Assembly: GCA_038503035.1 (NCBI GenBank)
Contig: JAVSML010020789.1
Coordinates: 62,001-126,000, forward strand
DNA length: 64,000 nt
DNA from: Crocodylus rhombifer
Taxonomy: Eukaryota > Chordata > Crocodylia > Crocodylidae
Reading direction: 5' to 3'
Position 1 is the first letter of the stretch. Each line of letters begins with the position of its first letter. Positions 44,858 through 56,817 of this stretch are shown one piece after another. The notes beneath the pieces are model-generated. The model made no database searches, was not told the DNA's origin, and saw only the letters and a program-made list of their open reading frames with translations. Both the position numbers and the translations under genes were made by a program.

Positions 44858-45960
44858 GTGGCAGAGCATCTTTGGTGCCTGCCACTTTAAGGCTTAAAGA
44901 TAGCAGCAGCATAGCCTGCAGGTGGCTGAACTCCGCAATCAGGAGTCACATGGGTGGCAGGGCACTGCCCAATTGGGAAGAGGGCTCAGTTGCTGGCAAT
45001 AAGAGCAGACCCAAGCAGGGAAGCCAACGGTTTCCTGGCAGAAGCCGTAGGGATAACATTGCCTGGCTGGAGCTGCTGCTGACATCTTGAAGGTAAGGGC
45101 AGGAGCTATGGGTATGGCAGGAGGCTCCTGATCCTGGAGAATGACCAAAAACTACACCCTGCTGGGGTAGGATGGTGTGGTGAGGCTGCCTGTGTGGGGA
45201 GGCTGCCAGGAAATGCCACACCAGTTGTCTCCTTAGTCAAAAGTGAGGATGGGGAATCTTACAGCCCCAGCCCCCACAACCTGGTGGGTAACCTAGAGCA
45301 GGGACAGGCAAGGGATCCAAGCACTATTATTAGAGACCTGGGACCCAAAGGGCATAAGGCCTGTGTTTGGAGGGGCCCAAGAAGCAGACCTGTTTGAAAG
45401 GGAGTGGGCTAGCTGCTCAGAGACCTGACCAGAGGGACCCTTGACTGGTCAATGCTGGGGCCAGGACCAGAAAGGTCAAAAGGGCCAGAGTGTCCATCGT
45501 GAGAGAAGCCCAGTCAGGGGGCCTGGGGTTCCAACTATCCTAGAGGTGGGGCCAGGGACTGTGTGGCCAAAAGTCCCAGAGAAGGGGCCACTGCTGAGGG
45601 GGAGAAGGGTTCATGGAGTTTGACAGCCCAGAACGAGGGTGGAGTAGACCACTTGAGAGGAGGGATTCAGGTTGGGGTCGGATATTAAACTCAAATGTAA
45701 TGGGGCCCAGCGTGGGGCCAGATCTACTATGGAGTCCATCTGTGAGGCATGGGACACAGTATAGGGAAGGTCAGAGACATGTATAATGCCCTAGGCATCC
45801 AGGTATTTAATGGACAGCCTCCCACACTTTACATCAGTATTAAAACAGCAAAACAGCAACACGTGGCAGGCAAGACAGGGTAGAGACAGTGCCCTAGACA
45901 GGTAGGCGGGCCAACATTGAGACTCAGCCCAGAACTGGCCCCCTGTTGCATTGTCAGTGA
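44858..45960 (+). repeat. LTR-like sequence, related to 62769-64000
   Basis: Starts TGTGGCAGAGCATC with CACTTTAAGG soon after, a style seen in Gypsy-type LTRs. It shares blocks with the right end of the window: ATGACCAAAAACTACACCCT (45141; compare 63769), GGCATGGGACACAGTATAGG (45748; compare 63944) and CAGCCTCCCACACTTTACATC (45818; compare 63525). No gag, pol or other retroviral protein is readable, and no primer-binding site was identified, so calling it an LTR is inference. Confidence 0.35.
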
Positions 45961-46328
45961 AAGCATTATTTTCAAAGTTTACAACTACGAGCTAACCTAA
46001 CAACAGCATTGAGAAGGGCTTGTCTGCCTGTCCAGATTGTTGGACTGTAGGCCCTTGTGACAGGGGTATTGCTATGGAAGCCTTTCTCTTCGTGGCTCTG
46101 GCCTCCTGTTATGGGCCAACCGCCTGCTTACTCGCCTGCCATGCCTTGATCTTGATCGATTGATTGTAGTTAGCGGGAGGCTGCCAACTTTATGCGCCCT
46201 GGTGCCAGGCAGCACTGTCTGCAGCTCCTTTTCCTCCCCTACACCACAGCCCAAGCCTCACAAATGGTACTAATGTGGTATTCGATCTGAGCCCTGCTGT
46301 GACTTGGCCCTGTCCTTGCCTTCTCTCA
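45961..46328. other. Unclassified sequence
   Basis: Moderately GC-rich with no domain. It links the LTR-like sequence to a minisatellite. Confidence 0.4.
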
Positions 46329-46502
46329 GGGACTTCTCGCTGCCCCCCTCCTTTGCTCTGGGGCTTCTCGCTGCCCCCCCTTTCCTCTGGGACTTCTTGC
46401 TGCCCCCCCTTTGCTCTGGGACTTCGCTCCTCACAGCCCTCTGTCCGGGCTCCTCACTGACCCCCCCTTGCTCTGGGGCTTCTCATGGCCCCCTTGCTGG
46501 GG
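46329..46502. repeat. Minisatellite, 28-31-bp units
   Basis: GGGACTTCTCGCTGCCCCCC-like units start at 46330, 46361, 46389 and 46418, with a weaker unit near 46471. Each ends in a TTTGCTCT block. The C-rich strand can form no obvious coding product. Confidence 0.8.
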
Positions 46503-47122
46503 TTAATGCACCCCAAATGCTATGCCCTCTCTGGTAGCTACCAACTGGTGCAGCTACCATGGAGCCCCTATGAGGCCTCCTCCAACCCCTAATAGCCTCA
46601 CCCGGTCCTCCAGTCAAACAACGAACACAAAAACACAAAGCCCCCGGGCTATAACATAAAAAGCTAGACCGTCCAGCCAAAACAACATTCAATCCCTACC
46701 GGGAAATACTCCAACCCATAGCAGCAATCAGGGAATGCTCATGCAGTCGGGCCTTCTCCCCTTTGTCTGCACTGGCCAAGCTCCCCTCCCTTGGCCGCCA
46801 GAGGGGAACTGCCCTCCTGGCCTCATGCCTGGGCTTAAGAAGGGCCAAACCCTGCCCCTTCCTGTCAGCTGGCTCCCCACTGGTTGACAGCACCTGTGAC
46901 TCTGGCTGCCCTGGTAACTGGCAGGTAAGCCTCCCTCTTCTTGCCACTAGGGGCCTCTCCCGAGCCATTTCTGCTCTCAGGCGCAGGGCACCTGAGTGCT
47001 CTGCGACAACCCTGAAAGGCAGCAGTAGAGCTTGGGGGGCTGTGGCTTGCAGTGAGGGACAATAGAATGGGCACCCCTGTTTTTTAAATACAGTAACCCT
47101 AATGAAGGTGACATTGTCAGTA
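46503..47122. other. GC-rich unclassified sequence
   Basis: Frames of up to 162 codons exist on opposite strands, none with a domain. The minus strand has GGCCCTTCTTAAGCCC near 46830, similar in style to the TTTAAG blocks of the LTR-like sequences, so this may be part of an inverted LTR. That is not established. Confidence 0.3.
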
Positions 47123-47930
47123 AGGGCTCCCTGCTGCCACTTCAGGAGTGCCCATGGGTCTGACTGTGGGGTGAACCTATGCAATCATAACTGGTGCAGC
47201 AGCCAGCACAAGGGAAAAAAAGAACTTTATGAAGTGTGGCAGCAATGGGCTGCACTCAGTGCTATGAGAGGGCAGGTGCCAGTTGTTCTAAGAGCATGTA
47301 AAACCAGTCCAGGGTGTGGCAGATTAGGCAATGATGGTGCCATTCATTAAGAGCTGCCCGCTGCCATGGGTCTGACTGTGGAGTGACCTTGTATAATTGT
47401 GACTGGTGTGGCAGACAGCACTAGAAAAAAAAATTATGAACCATGGTGGCTACAGGCTGCAGTCAGTGCTGTGAGAAGGTGGGTGCCATTTGCTCTGTCT
47501 GACTAAAGGGCAAATGAAAGCAGTCCAGGGCACCTCCTTTAGGCACCCAAGCGGTTCTTCATTTCTGGATTGAACCAGGGGCAGATTATGGGTTGACAGT
47601 GCTGTTCTCATTAATGGCTGCCTGCTGCCATGGGTCTGACTATGGAGTGAGCTTGTGCGTAGAGGGTATGGGCTAAAGTCCTGTGATCAGGAGGGAGCCA
47701 TTTGCTCTGAAAGCATATGAAAGTGAGGGTGAGTGAGTGTGCCTGAAAGCTTCCAAATAAAGAATTTGTTTTGCAAATATCCAGTTGGTCTAATAAAAGA
47801 TATCACTTCTTCCATGAGTTCTGATTCCTGTAGACCAATACAGGTATCAACCTCACCCTCACCCCTTTAGGTGGCCAAGCAGATTATTAGGAACCAGAGG
47901 CAGATTATGGGGTGACAGTGCCACTGTCAC
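47123..47930. repeat. Degenerate tandem repeat, units of about 215-265 bp
   Basis: CATGGGTCTGACTGTGG occurs at about 47152, 47365 and 47630, each time followed by AGTGA(C/G)C and, after about 150 bases, by CAGTCCAGGG and GGCAGATTA blocks. A partial fourth unit (GGCAGATTATGGGGTGACAG) lies at 47904. The last unit is interrupted at about 47750-47865 by the repeat annotated at 47775. Confidence 0.65.
47775..47850 (+). repeat. Interspersed repeat fragment shared with 26942
   Basis: AGTTGGTCTAATAAAAGATA followed by TCAC, then CATGAGTTCTGATTCCTGTA and ACCAATACAGGTATC. The first part matches the reverse complement of 26942-26966. Confidence 0.5.
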
Positions 47931-50151
47931 ACTGGCCAGGGCATGGCCAAGGAAGTGGGGCAGGGGGTGGGTGTCCATAAAGGAGAACAAACATTGATTC
48001 ATGTTGGGCTGGGTGGACCACAACATCTGGTGTGCAACATCTGGTATCCAAAGAAACACATTATACCCAAGTACCCCAAAATTAAAGGTATGTTCTTCCC
48101 CTCCTATCTGCAATTTGAAGTGACATCTGGTGGACAAAAGGGCTTACTACAAAAAAGTTGCAGCGGCATTGGGTAGACAGAGAGGTTCATTACACATCAC
48201 TGAGTGCAGTTCTGTTTTCATGTGACAAATCCATGGACACATCAGTTTAATTCCTGGCAATCCAAACTAAAATACATTGGGATGTGTTTTACTTTGAATC
48301 ACCAAGAAGACATTTAGATCACTAGAAAAACCCATATGTGAAAACTGTAATGCAGTTAAATCACAGAAAAGGGCAATTTTTGTCACATGTACAAGCGCCC
48401 ATGGTTTCCAGACATACATCTTAAAAAAAAAAAAAAAAAGGATTAAGTGTATGTACAGACATTGCTTAAGTACACTGCTCAAAGTACATTGCTCAAAGGC
48501 ATATACAAAAATTAGCTCTCACTTTGGATGTCACCCATCAGTATTGTACTACGCAATTACTTGGGTGCTTATACAGTCCTTGTAAATTTGTTGCTTTATC
48601 TTCAGTATATACATGTAATCGAGTTGTTTTTAAAATGGTCAAAAATGCCCTTTTTTCCGGGGAATTTGTTTTCTTCAAAAAGGAATGCTGACTTCTTAAA
48701 ACCAGGTCTATTAGGTGCATAGATGGAAGATAAATATCTTCCATATCTTAACATAGGATGTTGCCTCTAATCCACAAGGAGATGAATTTGGTAATGTAAG
48801 AAACATATGCAAAGTCCAAAATAAGGCCCTGATCCTGATAAAACTTATACACACTCATAACAAGACTAGTCTCCACGGGGTCTTTTTTTTTATTCTCACA
48901 TACATACAATTACTCATATGTACAAGTTTCTGCAAGACTGGAAGCTGGCTATATTTTTGTTTTTACAGTTTGGTCTCACAAGCTCTATAGAGCCTGAGCT
49001 ATTCTAATTTAGATCATCAGTGCATTTGCTAGTTATGATTGTTAGATAGTCGATAATATCCAAAGACCAAAATAAAATTATTTATTTGCAATATAACTTT
49101 TACAGACCTTTAGGTTAAGTTTGAATTCTTTTAACTTCCTCTATAATAATTTTAGTAGGCCTTAGGCTCCTCAGTCACGCCGAGTTAGCATAACTGAGGA
49201 TAAATAAAGTAGTAGAAAAGGAACCGAGTCACAAGCAAAAGACCATTCTAGGAATGGTGAGCCCAGTTAGATCTCGATTAGCAAAGTTTGGTATGTTCCA
49301 TTCTGGCCACAGTATGACACAAAGGCATCACCTTTCTGAGCATCTTTGCCTCTTTTGATTAAGTAATGTTGTAATCCTCTCTTCAAGGAGGGTACACTCC
49401 TGCCTTTTTATAAAGGTTCTAGAAAACTTTGACTAAAGCCAGTCCAAAAGATACTTTCCTCCAACCTAACACTTCCCTTTCAAGGCAACCTATATTCTGT
49501 TTCTATCTAGTCAGTTCCTTACCTACCTTACCATTTTTGTTCTAATCCTTACTTTTCCAGATTAGAGGATCAGTTATTTTATCATTTTAGTTTGTCAGTA
49601 TCTATTTTAGGTAAGCCCTAGTTACATCTTATGCCAATTTCCATTTATATCAAATTATGCTTTGAGCAACCTGCCAAAATACAAACAGACCTACAGTGAT
49701 CTTTCTTGCTGTTTTGGTTTAATTTTATCTGAAAACATTTTTGTTTGTTGTTAACAATAATATTAATATAATTGTTAGTATAAATACCTGCTTTTGTTTA
49801 TCAGAGACTTAGCCTCTGAAATACTAAAACTGACAGTTATTTCTTGGTCCCACCCAATTTTCTAGCCACCAGAAGATGTTTTTTCTCCACATTTTATTTC
49901 CATCTAAGGACAACTGTCTCTAGATACACATTCTGGTATGTGGGCAAGGCTGTAATACCAAGTATACTTCATCCCTACAAACAGAGTCAAATCAGCCTAA
50001 ATCCACCAGAACTGGACAATATTCAATTGGGAAGAATGTTTCATTTGCTGTTTTATTTTTCAAGGCACAAGTATCCATTAAAATACACAAAAACCTATTA
50101 AAAGGCGTACCACAGTGACAATAAGAATAGAGGCCCCTGTTTGTGCACACT
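47931..50151. other. Unique sequence
   Basis: Mostly AT-rich with an (A)19 run at 48422-48440 that could be a retroposon tail without a recognised body. No gene seen. Confidence 0.45.
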
Positions 50152-50643
50152 GGGTGCAGCTCCATGTGCTATTAGCATGTAGCAATAAACTCTGGTGCAG
50201 TTTGCACCAGAGTTTCTAGCCCCAGGGCACAGTATTTACATGTACACCGAGGACTGCAGCACACTGAGCCAGGACAGAGCAGCTCTAGCAAGTAAGGGAA
50301 CCTGGGGGAAGAGGGGGGTGGTGATCCTGCCAGCCCAGGGTGCCCTGCCCCAGCTCAACATGCTGCTGAATGGCTTGTTGAGGCACAAGGGTGTTACAGT
50401 GTGGAGCTAGCCAGCAGGCAGCTCCCACACTGTAGCATCCTCATGCCCCAGCCAGCACTGGTGACAGTCCACACATGCTATGTGGTGCACATAACTACCC
50501 CAGGATAGGACAGTACTTGTCCCGGACAGTACTATCCTACAGCAGAGTTAATTTACTGCATCCTAATATAGACTCACGTGTAGATGGTGACACTTTACTG
50601 CTAATTAGTCAGCTCCACAGTAAAGCACATGTGTAGCGTACCC
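50152..50643. mobile_element. MITE with ACT target duplication, 492 bp
   Basis: Ends GGGTGCAGCTCCATGTGCT (left) and GGGTACGCTACACATGTGCT (right, reverse complement). ACT stands directly outside both ends (50149-50151, 50644-50646). Close to the left end is a perfect 13-bp hairpin: AAACTCTGGTGCA, a 3-base loop, TGCACCAGAGTTT (50187-50215). Three-base duplications point to a PIF/Harbinger derivative. The termini resemble those of the MITE at 27489. Confidence 0.6.
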
Positions 50644-53600
50644 ACTATGAATTAGATTAATTCTCCTCCCAGGCCTCAGTAAGAAATACATTTTTAGACT
50701 CAGTTTTTTCCCAGAAGATTGGCCAACATAGGAGATAAACTCAGAAGCTAGTTTCTTAAGATAAAATGGATTAAAAGAGTAAGGGAAAAAACCCTATGGA
50801 GAGAAACAGAGTACAGACAGGAGACACAGGATAGGAATGTCTTGTGTAAGCCTATATCACATTTTATAGATCATTAGAGGCCAGATTTTCCTTAAAAACA
50901 AAGCCCTGAGCAAGGAATAGTGCCAGAGGTTCCAGGATGCACTGTACCTCTGAAACACTCTTGTTGTGAAAGGGAATTAAGTTACAGCATAACAGTTCTT
51001 GAAAAGGTGAGACTTACATTTTCCTAAACTTATGCTTGATCAGCTCCACCCATGCCTCTTTTCTGCAAACTCCTGGCCAATTTGCTTACAAAGTCAAATC
51101 CAGGAGACATTAGTAACAGACAGAAATGAATGTGGACTTTTCCCTTACCCTTAATAGAATGTCATTTTGAATTAAAGACCATTTTGACAAAAGGTAATAT
51201 TTACTTAAAAACTTAATCTGTTGAGAATTTTTAGATCTTGCCTTTGTTTAATGGAGCTGAATAGGGAAAATAGCTCCTCCCTTTGCTGAAACACGAAAGA
51301 TCTAGATACTGGGCATGGAAAAGAGTATACCATATTCACCCAAATCTAAGATGACTTTTAATTTAAGACAACTCCCCAGTAATCAGATTCCATGCATGGA
51401 AAATTATAAATTCGTTATAATGTTCTATGTATAGAATGTAATTAGTGAAAGTGTCTTAAATGCACCCCCACCCCGCTGTGGTGGAGAAAGCAGTGGGGGT
51501 GAAATGCCAGACCCTTGCCCCTTGCTTCCCTGCCCCTAATCCACCCAATGCCTGTGCCTGTCCCCTCTGTGTCTGCCTCACCCACTGCCTATTTTCTGCC
51601 ACTCACCCTCCCACATCACCACCTATGCCTCCATGCCTATCCCTGAATACATATTCAGTAGTCTACTAACAGTTGGGTACCTATGTTGTATCAGACTTTT
51701 AGGAAGAATTCTTTTAAGATTGTCTGAATTGTCATTACTGAAATAATGGTGTGTTGAATGATTAAAAAAACAGAGTACTGATTCCATTCTGAATAGTCAG
51801 TGGAGCAAAAATTAAAGGCATTAGGAATCCCTTAAGAGAGGAGCTTTTGTTAGTCTACATCAGTGAAGGGACCCACATGAAATAGATATTGTATCTTCTG
51901 AGGACCAAGCAGTCACTTTTATAAGACATAATGGAGGACAAAAAGCTTCAGAACAGCATGAAAAAGTAGTAAGAGACACCTTTAATACTTGTATTTCTAG
52001 TCTTTGCCCCCTAGGGATAAATTGAACTTCTTCTATAAGTTGGAAAATAAATATGACAAATCAGACAATAATGATATATGTCTGGGAATTTCATAGCGTG
52101 TTTGGCTTTAAATGCTAAAATTTACATCTGTCTCTATTTTATTAATTCCATGAGGGCAAATAAAGAAGCATGACACACACAGAATATATGCACAACAAAT
52201 AGAAACTGCTAATACTGGGATATAGTAAATAGAAAGTATCTGTGTCTAGCTCATACAATAGTTATGGGTATATGTTGTGATATATGCTGTAGTCCCAAAT
52301 TATGTTTTTACACAAAGAAACCCAAAATACTTGCAGAGAAGTACTTGATATAAGAATTTTGGTCTTAGTACATTCTGTATCATGTACTATTTTTTACTAA
52401 AACACTCTACTACAGCCAGTCATATATAACTGCAAATATATGGCAAAGATTCCTGTAAGTATGCCCATCCCCTGCTTGAGCACAGCTATATCTTGGATTT
52501 GTCTCCAGTAGGCATCTTTTTTAAATAATGAAGTCAACTAATTTTTTAACTACTAGAAAAATATATTAATGTTGTAGTGACTTTTTTCAGAAGCTGTTCA
52601 GTGTGCCTATAGGACATGATAACTAGGGGAGGAGAGAAAAAAATTTCTAAAATAATCTGAATTATTGAATACTTGTAACTGTTTCTCAACACTACTACCC
52701 CAAGTTAGAGGGGGAGAAGGTAATTACACCTACTATTAAATACATCTGTGCTGAAAATTTAAACAAAAAGAATGAGGGCAGTATTAGTTATGTATTAGGG
52801 ATAAACAGTCATTACTTGCAATACAAACGGGGTCTGCATGCATCCAAAAACAGAATTTTCTTCTTAGTTTAAGAACATTATTTAAACTTAAAATTTGAAT
52901 AATGCATACAGATTGTGATGGTTCTTGGGAGACTGATGACTAATACACCTCTGAGAGGTACTATGTAGCCACTACAATGGGAAATTGTGGCACCTTGCAG
53001 AGTAGGCCCTACCTAATAATATGTCATTATTTGCCAAATTTGGCAACTCTTGCTCCCCCTTTTTAGGGCACTAAAAACCTAGAAAGTAAATTCTATATTT
53101 TGAAGAATCCAAATGTCAGATCCAGAGACATAAATGAAATATGTATATTAAATAAAACGTTTAGAAAAAATGAATTCTTCATTAACAATTTTCATTTGAA
53201 CTTGAGCAAATTCACAAAAGCCAAAATATTTATTTAATGAAAGTCAGCTTTATCAGCTAGCACCCAAATTAAGTCAGGTTACAAATCACTAGTATGACTC
53301 TAAGGCAGGATAAATACTAAAAGAAAATATACTTTGATTAGTAACCTATTAACTGACACCAACTGTTGCAGCTGCAAATAAAACAAATGTGTGATAAGAT
53401 TAGATATGTCTATTGCACCTGGCCATCTATAAACTGTGCCTTAACATAAGGATCATGTGGTTTACATCAGGCACTGTGGTAAGTAAGGAGGGTTTTTTGG
53501 TAAATAAACCCAAACAAGCACTTTTGTGAAGTTTATAAGAACAACTGATTCATTTTTCTATTTAGTAGTAGATTTTCCTGTGTACTAGGGCCGTTGCTCT

Positions 53601-54652
53601 ACTTTGTTCATTTTGTGTAAAACAAGCTGGTACATATTGATTTATTTATATAGATTTATAGCTTTCAGATAAGGACAAGGAGCAATTTACAATGAACTCA
53701 TCTGCAGGATTTTATTATGAAAATCCTGCTATCCTTATCTTCTTACAGCCTTTCATACTTATCCACACTTTATCCTAGGTACAGTGGTCGCATTTTTTTA
53801 AGTTTCTTCTGCCTTCAGAGTTAATCATTCTATCAGTATTGCTCATTCTAGCAGTAGTGTCTATTTTTAGTAGAGAAAAATCAATTTTCAACTTGCTCAC
53901 ATAAGAGGCAGAGGAAATATCAGCATAGCCCTAATGGGCCAATCCTATGCAGACTAACTCACTGTTTTCTCTTATGAAGAAATGATGCCGTAGCCACTAA
54001 CTTCTGAGCTTGGTAGGAAAGATCTCTCCTCCAATGCAGAAGTTTCTATTCTTCACCTGGGGTTTGTTAATTATCTGTGTTCATGGGAAAGAACTTACCT
54101 TTCAACAAAAATTGCTGAAGAGGAAAGTAGTTTCTGTCTGCTAAATGATTAACTTCTACACTTGTACACTGGATTGTGCTGAAGACTTATGCTTACAAAC
54201 TTCATTGCAAATAATTGTATTAAAACACAGGGATGTTACTGTTACAGTGTGCACTACTGCTATTTCCTTCAAACAGCCCTTCTCAGAAGTAGAAAGATAA
54301 GTTAAACTATTGTGAGAGTCGCTATGAATCCGTACCCAACTCTTTTGAGTCATCATCTTCTTAAAAATAGTTAGTGTGGACCAACCAGAGGGATGTTTCA
54401 CCCTCTCTAAAAAAAATGGCTCAAACTAAGGTCCCCAGCACACATTCATTTAATAGTCTGATGGCAACTGATCCCTGATTCAGACAATCATGCCTCCTCA
54501 GGCAATCATTCCTCATGTGCATGGCAAGACATGCAATTTTTGGGACTAGGGATCAGATCCCAATTGTGACATTACTACTGGTTAATGCAGAGAGAGCTCA
54601 TGATTCCAGGTTCCCCCTGCCCTGACAAGTTGAAAGCCAGATACCTACAGCC
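50644..54652. other. Unique AT-rich sequence
   Basis: Four kilobases with few repeats. Frames are short and lack domains. Nothing here supports an exon, an RNA gene or a transposon terminus. Confidence 0.45.
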
Positions 54653-54914
54653 ATAGGCGACTGGTAAGGAGGTCACAGGGGAACATGTGCCCCCCCCCGA
54701 CAGGGCTGTCTCTGCTGTCGATGCCACCAGCGGCTTCTGCGGGTGCTCACCAGCCCTGTCCCCGCCGCCGATGGCGGCTTCTGCAGGTACTCATCAGCTC
54801 CATCCCTCCCATCAACACTGCCAGCAGCTTCTATGGGTGCTTACCAGCCCCATCCCTGCTGCTGCCAGCTTCTGTGGGTGCCCCCCCGAGACTCAGGAGG
54901 CACCAGTCGCCCAT
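54653..54914. mobile_element. Small inverted-repeat element holding a minisatellite
   Basis: Left end ATAGGCGACTGGTAAGGAGG, right end (reverse complement) ATGGGCGACTGGTGCCTCCT. GCC lies on both sides. The interior has four GCTTCTGNGGGTGCTC units at 54733, 54777, 54827 and 54868, spaced 41-51 bp. CCCCCCCC and CCCCCCC runs adjoin the first and last units. Confidence 0.55.
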
Positions 54915-55579
54915 GCCCACAGCCCAGTGTGAACTACGTTGGTCTCAGCCCTAGGACTATACTGGAGCCACTCTGAGACTCCAGTTCAGTCCCAAAGGGC
55001 TCTTGTGCAGTCCCAGGGCTGAGACCAACAATCAGCTACCCTGCCACAAATTCTATTTAAGGCAAGATGGAAACCAGCCAGAAAAATATTACATGGATTT
55101 TGTGAAATTATTCTATAATTGTTTTACGGTTTTCTCACACTATTCACTGCCTAAATGTGTACCTGGGGCACTATTTATGGCTCGATTAACAGGTTAATTG
55201 CATCTTACGTGTAACATCTGCTTGGGACCTAATTGTTCACCCATATTCTAAAATAGGACCACTTCTCTTAACCTGCAGCAGGGGTAATATGCATGAGAGG
55301 AATGCATGCATGATTGTCTCTGGGGAATCCAGAAGTAAATTTCTCTCATACGGCTCCCACTATGTTTTAACTTATGAAAAGCACAAGCATCAGCTCTAGG
55401 GCCTTGCTTCTGCAACTCTAAGGTCTTGTTTCTGCAGATCTCCACACTATCAAATTATGTATCCATTAGAATGGCTGCTGGCAGCCTCTGTGCTAAAATG
55501 TGAATTTTCCAACCTGATTCTTCCATCTTTAATTATACTAAATCAAAATCAAAATACATCAGTCAAAAATCTACTTGTT
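54915..55579. other. Unique sequence
   Basis: No gene or repeat recognised. It lies between a MITE and a long inverted repeat. Confidence 0.4.
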
Positions 55580-55739
55580 GCATACAGAAGAGTTATGCAT
55601 TTGGAAAACCTGCCTAATTCTGGTGATCTACTGTGCTCTTCCATCCATGAATCTTCATGTCACCTGTATTTCTGGATGAAAGACCATGGTAGATCACCAG
55701 AATTAAGCAGGTTTATCCAAATGCATCTCTTCTATATGC
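55580..55739. repeat. Long inverted repeat, about 51-bp arms
   Basis: The left arm (55580-55631) begins GCATACAGAAGAGTTATGCA and ends CTGGTGATCTAC. The right arm (55689-55739) begins GTAGATCACCAGAATTAAGC and ends TCTTCTATATGC. They pair over nearly the whole length with about five differences; the 57-base loop has a smaller pairing CCATCCATGAA / TTCTGGATGAAAG. It could be a foldback element or a hairpin RNA precursor. Confidence 0.75.
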
Positions 55740-55743
55740 AGAA

Positions 55744-56345
55744 GTGAAGAAGACTGAAGTGATGTTTCAATCAGCACCTGGCACAACATCCCAGGAACCA
55801 CGCATCTCAGTTAAAGGCCAACAACTGTCAATGGTTGACAAGTTTATCTAGGCAGCATGCTTTCCTGTGCTGTCCACGTTGACGACGAAGACAACACGAG
55901 ACTAGCGAAAGCCATCGTGTCCTTCGGCAGACTCAGTAAGTCCGTCAGAGACCACAGAGGCATCAGAATGTCAATGAAACTGAAGGTTTACAAAGCCATC
56001 ATTCTCTTGACCCTCCTATATGCCTGAGAAACCTGGATTGTCTACCGGTGTCATGCCAAAAAACAAAACCACTTCCACCTGTGCTGCCTGAGGAAGATAC
56101 TAAGATCAAGTAGCAGGACAAAATCCTGGACACCAAAGTGCTCAGAAGATCAGCTCTCCCCAGTATTCACACTCTACTGAAACTGGCACAGCTAAGATGG
56201 GCTGGCCACCTTTCAAGAATGCCAGACACGCACCTGCTGAACAAAACCTTCTACAGCAAACTGTCAAATGGAGTACTCTTTAGCAGCGCACCAAAGAAGT
56301 GGTACATCTTTGCCCCCCCAATTAGTTGCGGTCATCTTTGCCCGT
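55744..56345 (+). pseudogene. Fragment of a non-CR1 LINE reverse transcriptase C-terminus
   Basis: Reads KKTEVMFQSAPGTTSQEPRI, KFI then a stop, LGSMLSCAVHVDDEDNTRLA, AIVSFGRLSKSVRDHRGIRM and MKLKVYKAIILLTLLYA in one frame, then shifts. Downstream pieces give ETWIVYRCHAKKQNHFHLCC and, in another frame, LRRSALPSIHTLLKLAQLRW AGHLSRMPD. This is the region after the catalytic core in many LINEs (YLGS, LLYG-ETW, RWAGHxxRM). It differs clearly from the CR1 copies here. Which clade it belongs to I cannot say. Confidence 0.7.
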
Positions 56346-56688
56346 GAAGAACAACAACACACATATGGCAAAAGTAGATTTTGATTGATGTACTTTGATT
56401 TTTATTTAGTATCATTCATTAATATATTTATAATTTATCACAGGTGACCTGATATTACATAACTTGTACATAGAACCCCTGTGGTAAATAATGAGCCTGC
56501 AGGATAAAACATTTAATAAACCTTTGGCTCCACACTAATACTGGCTTGCATAGTTTTTAATAGAATTTAAAACCTGCTTTTCTCATCATTTTGTCATGTT
56601 GCTGAAAAAATAACTAGACCATGAATTGTTTTTGTTGCAAAATTCCAGTATCACACTCAGTCAGTCAAGTCTCCCGTTTAACAGTCAG
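56346..56688. other. AT-rich sequence
   Basis: Contains the probable downstream end of the LINE fragment. No gene recognised. Confidence 0.4.
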
Positions 56689-56817
56689 TACTTCATATTT
56701 AGTGATAATCAAATGTTTGTATGGAACAAGAAACTTCAGAGCCAGACCAAATCACTGTAGTATTTATCAGTGATTAAGTGACAACAGGTTCCAGTGTTAA
56801 TACCATATATGCTCAAT
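56689..56817. repeat. Direct repeat, copy A (pair with 57914-58040)
   Basis: Contains ACAAGAAACTTCAGAG, CCAAATCACTGTAGTATT, ATCAGTGAT and GATACCATATAT-like text also present in copy B in the same order and orientation, with scattered substitutions. Confidence 0.75.

Noticed and set aside
46696..47184. Minus-strand frame of 162 codons
   Set aside because: No recognisable domain, overlaps a plus-strand frame and lies in probable LTR-like repeat.
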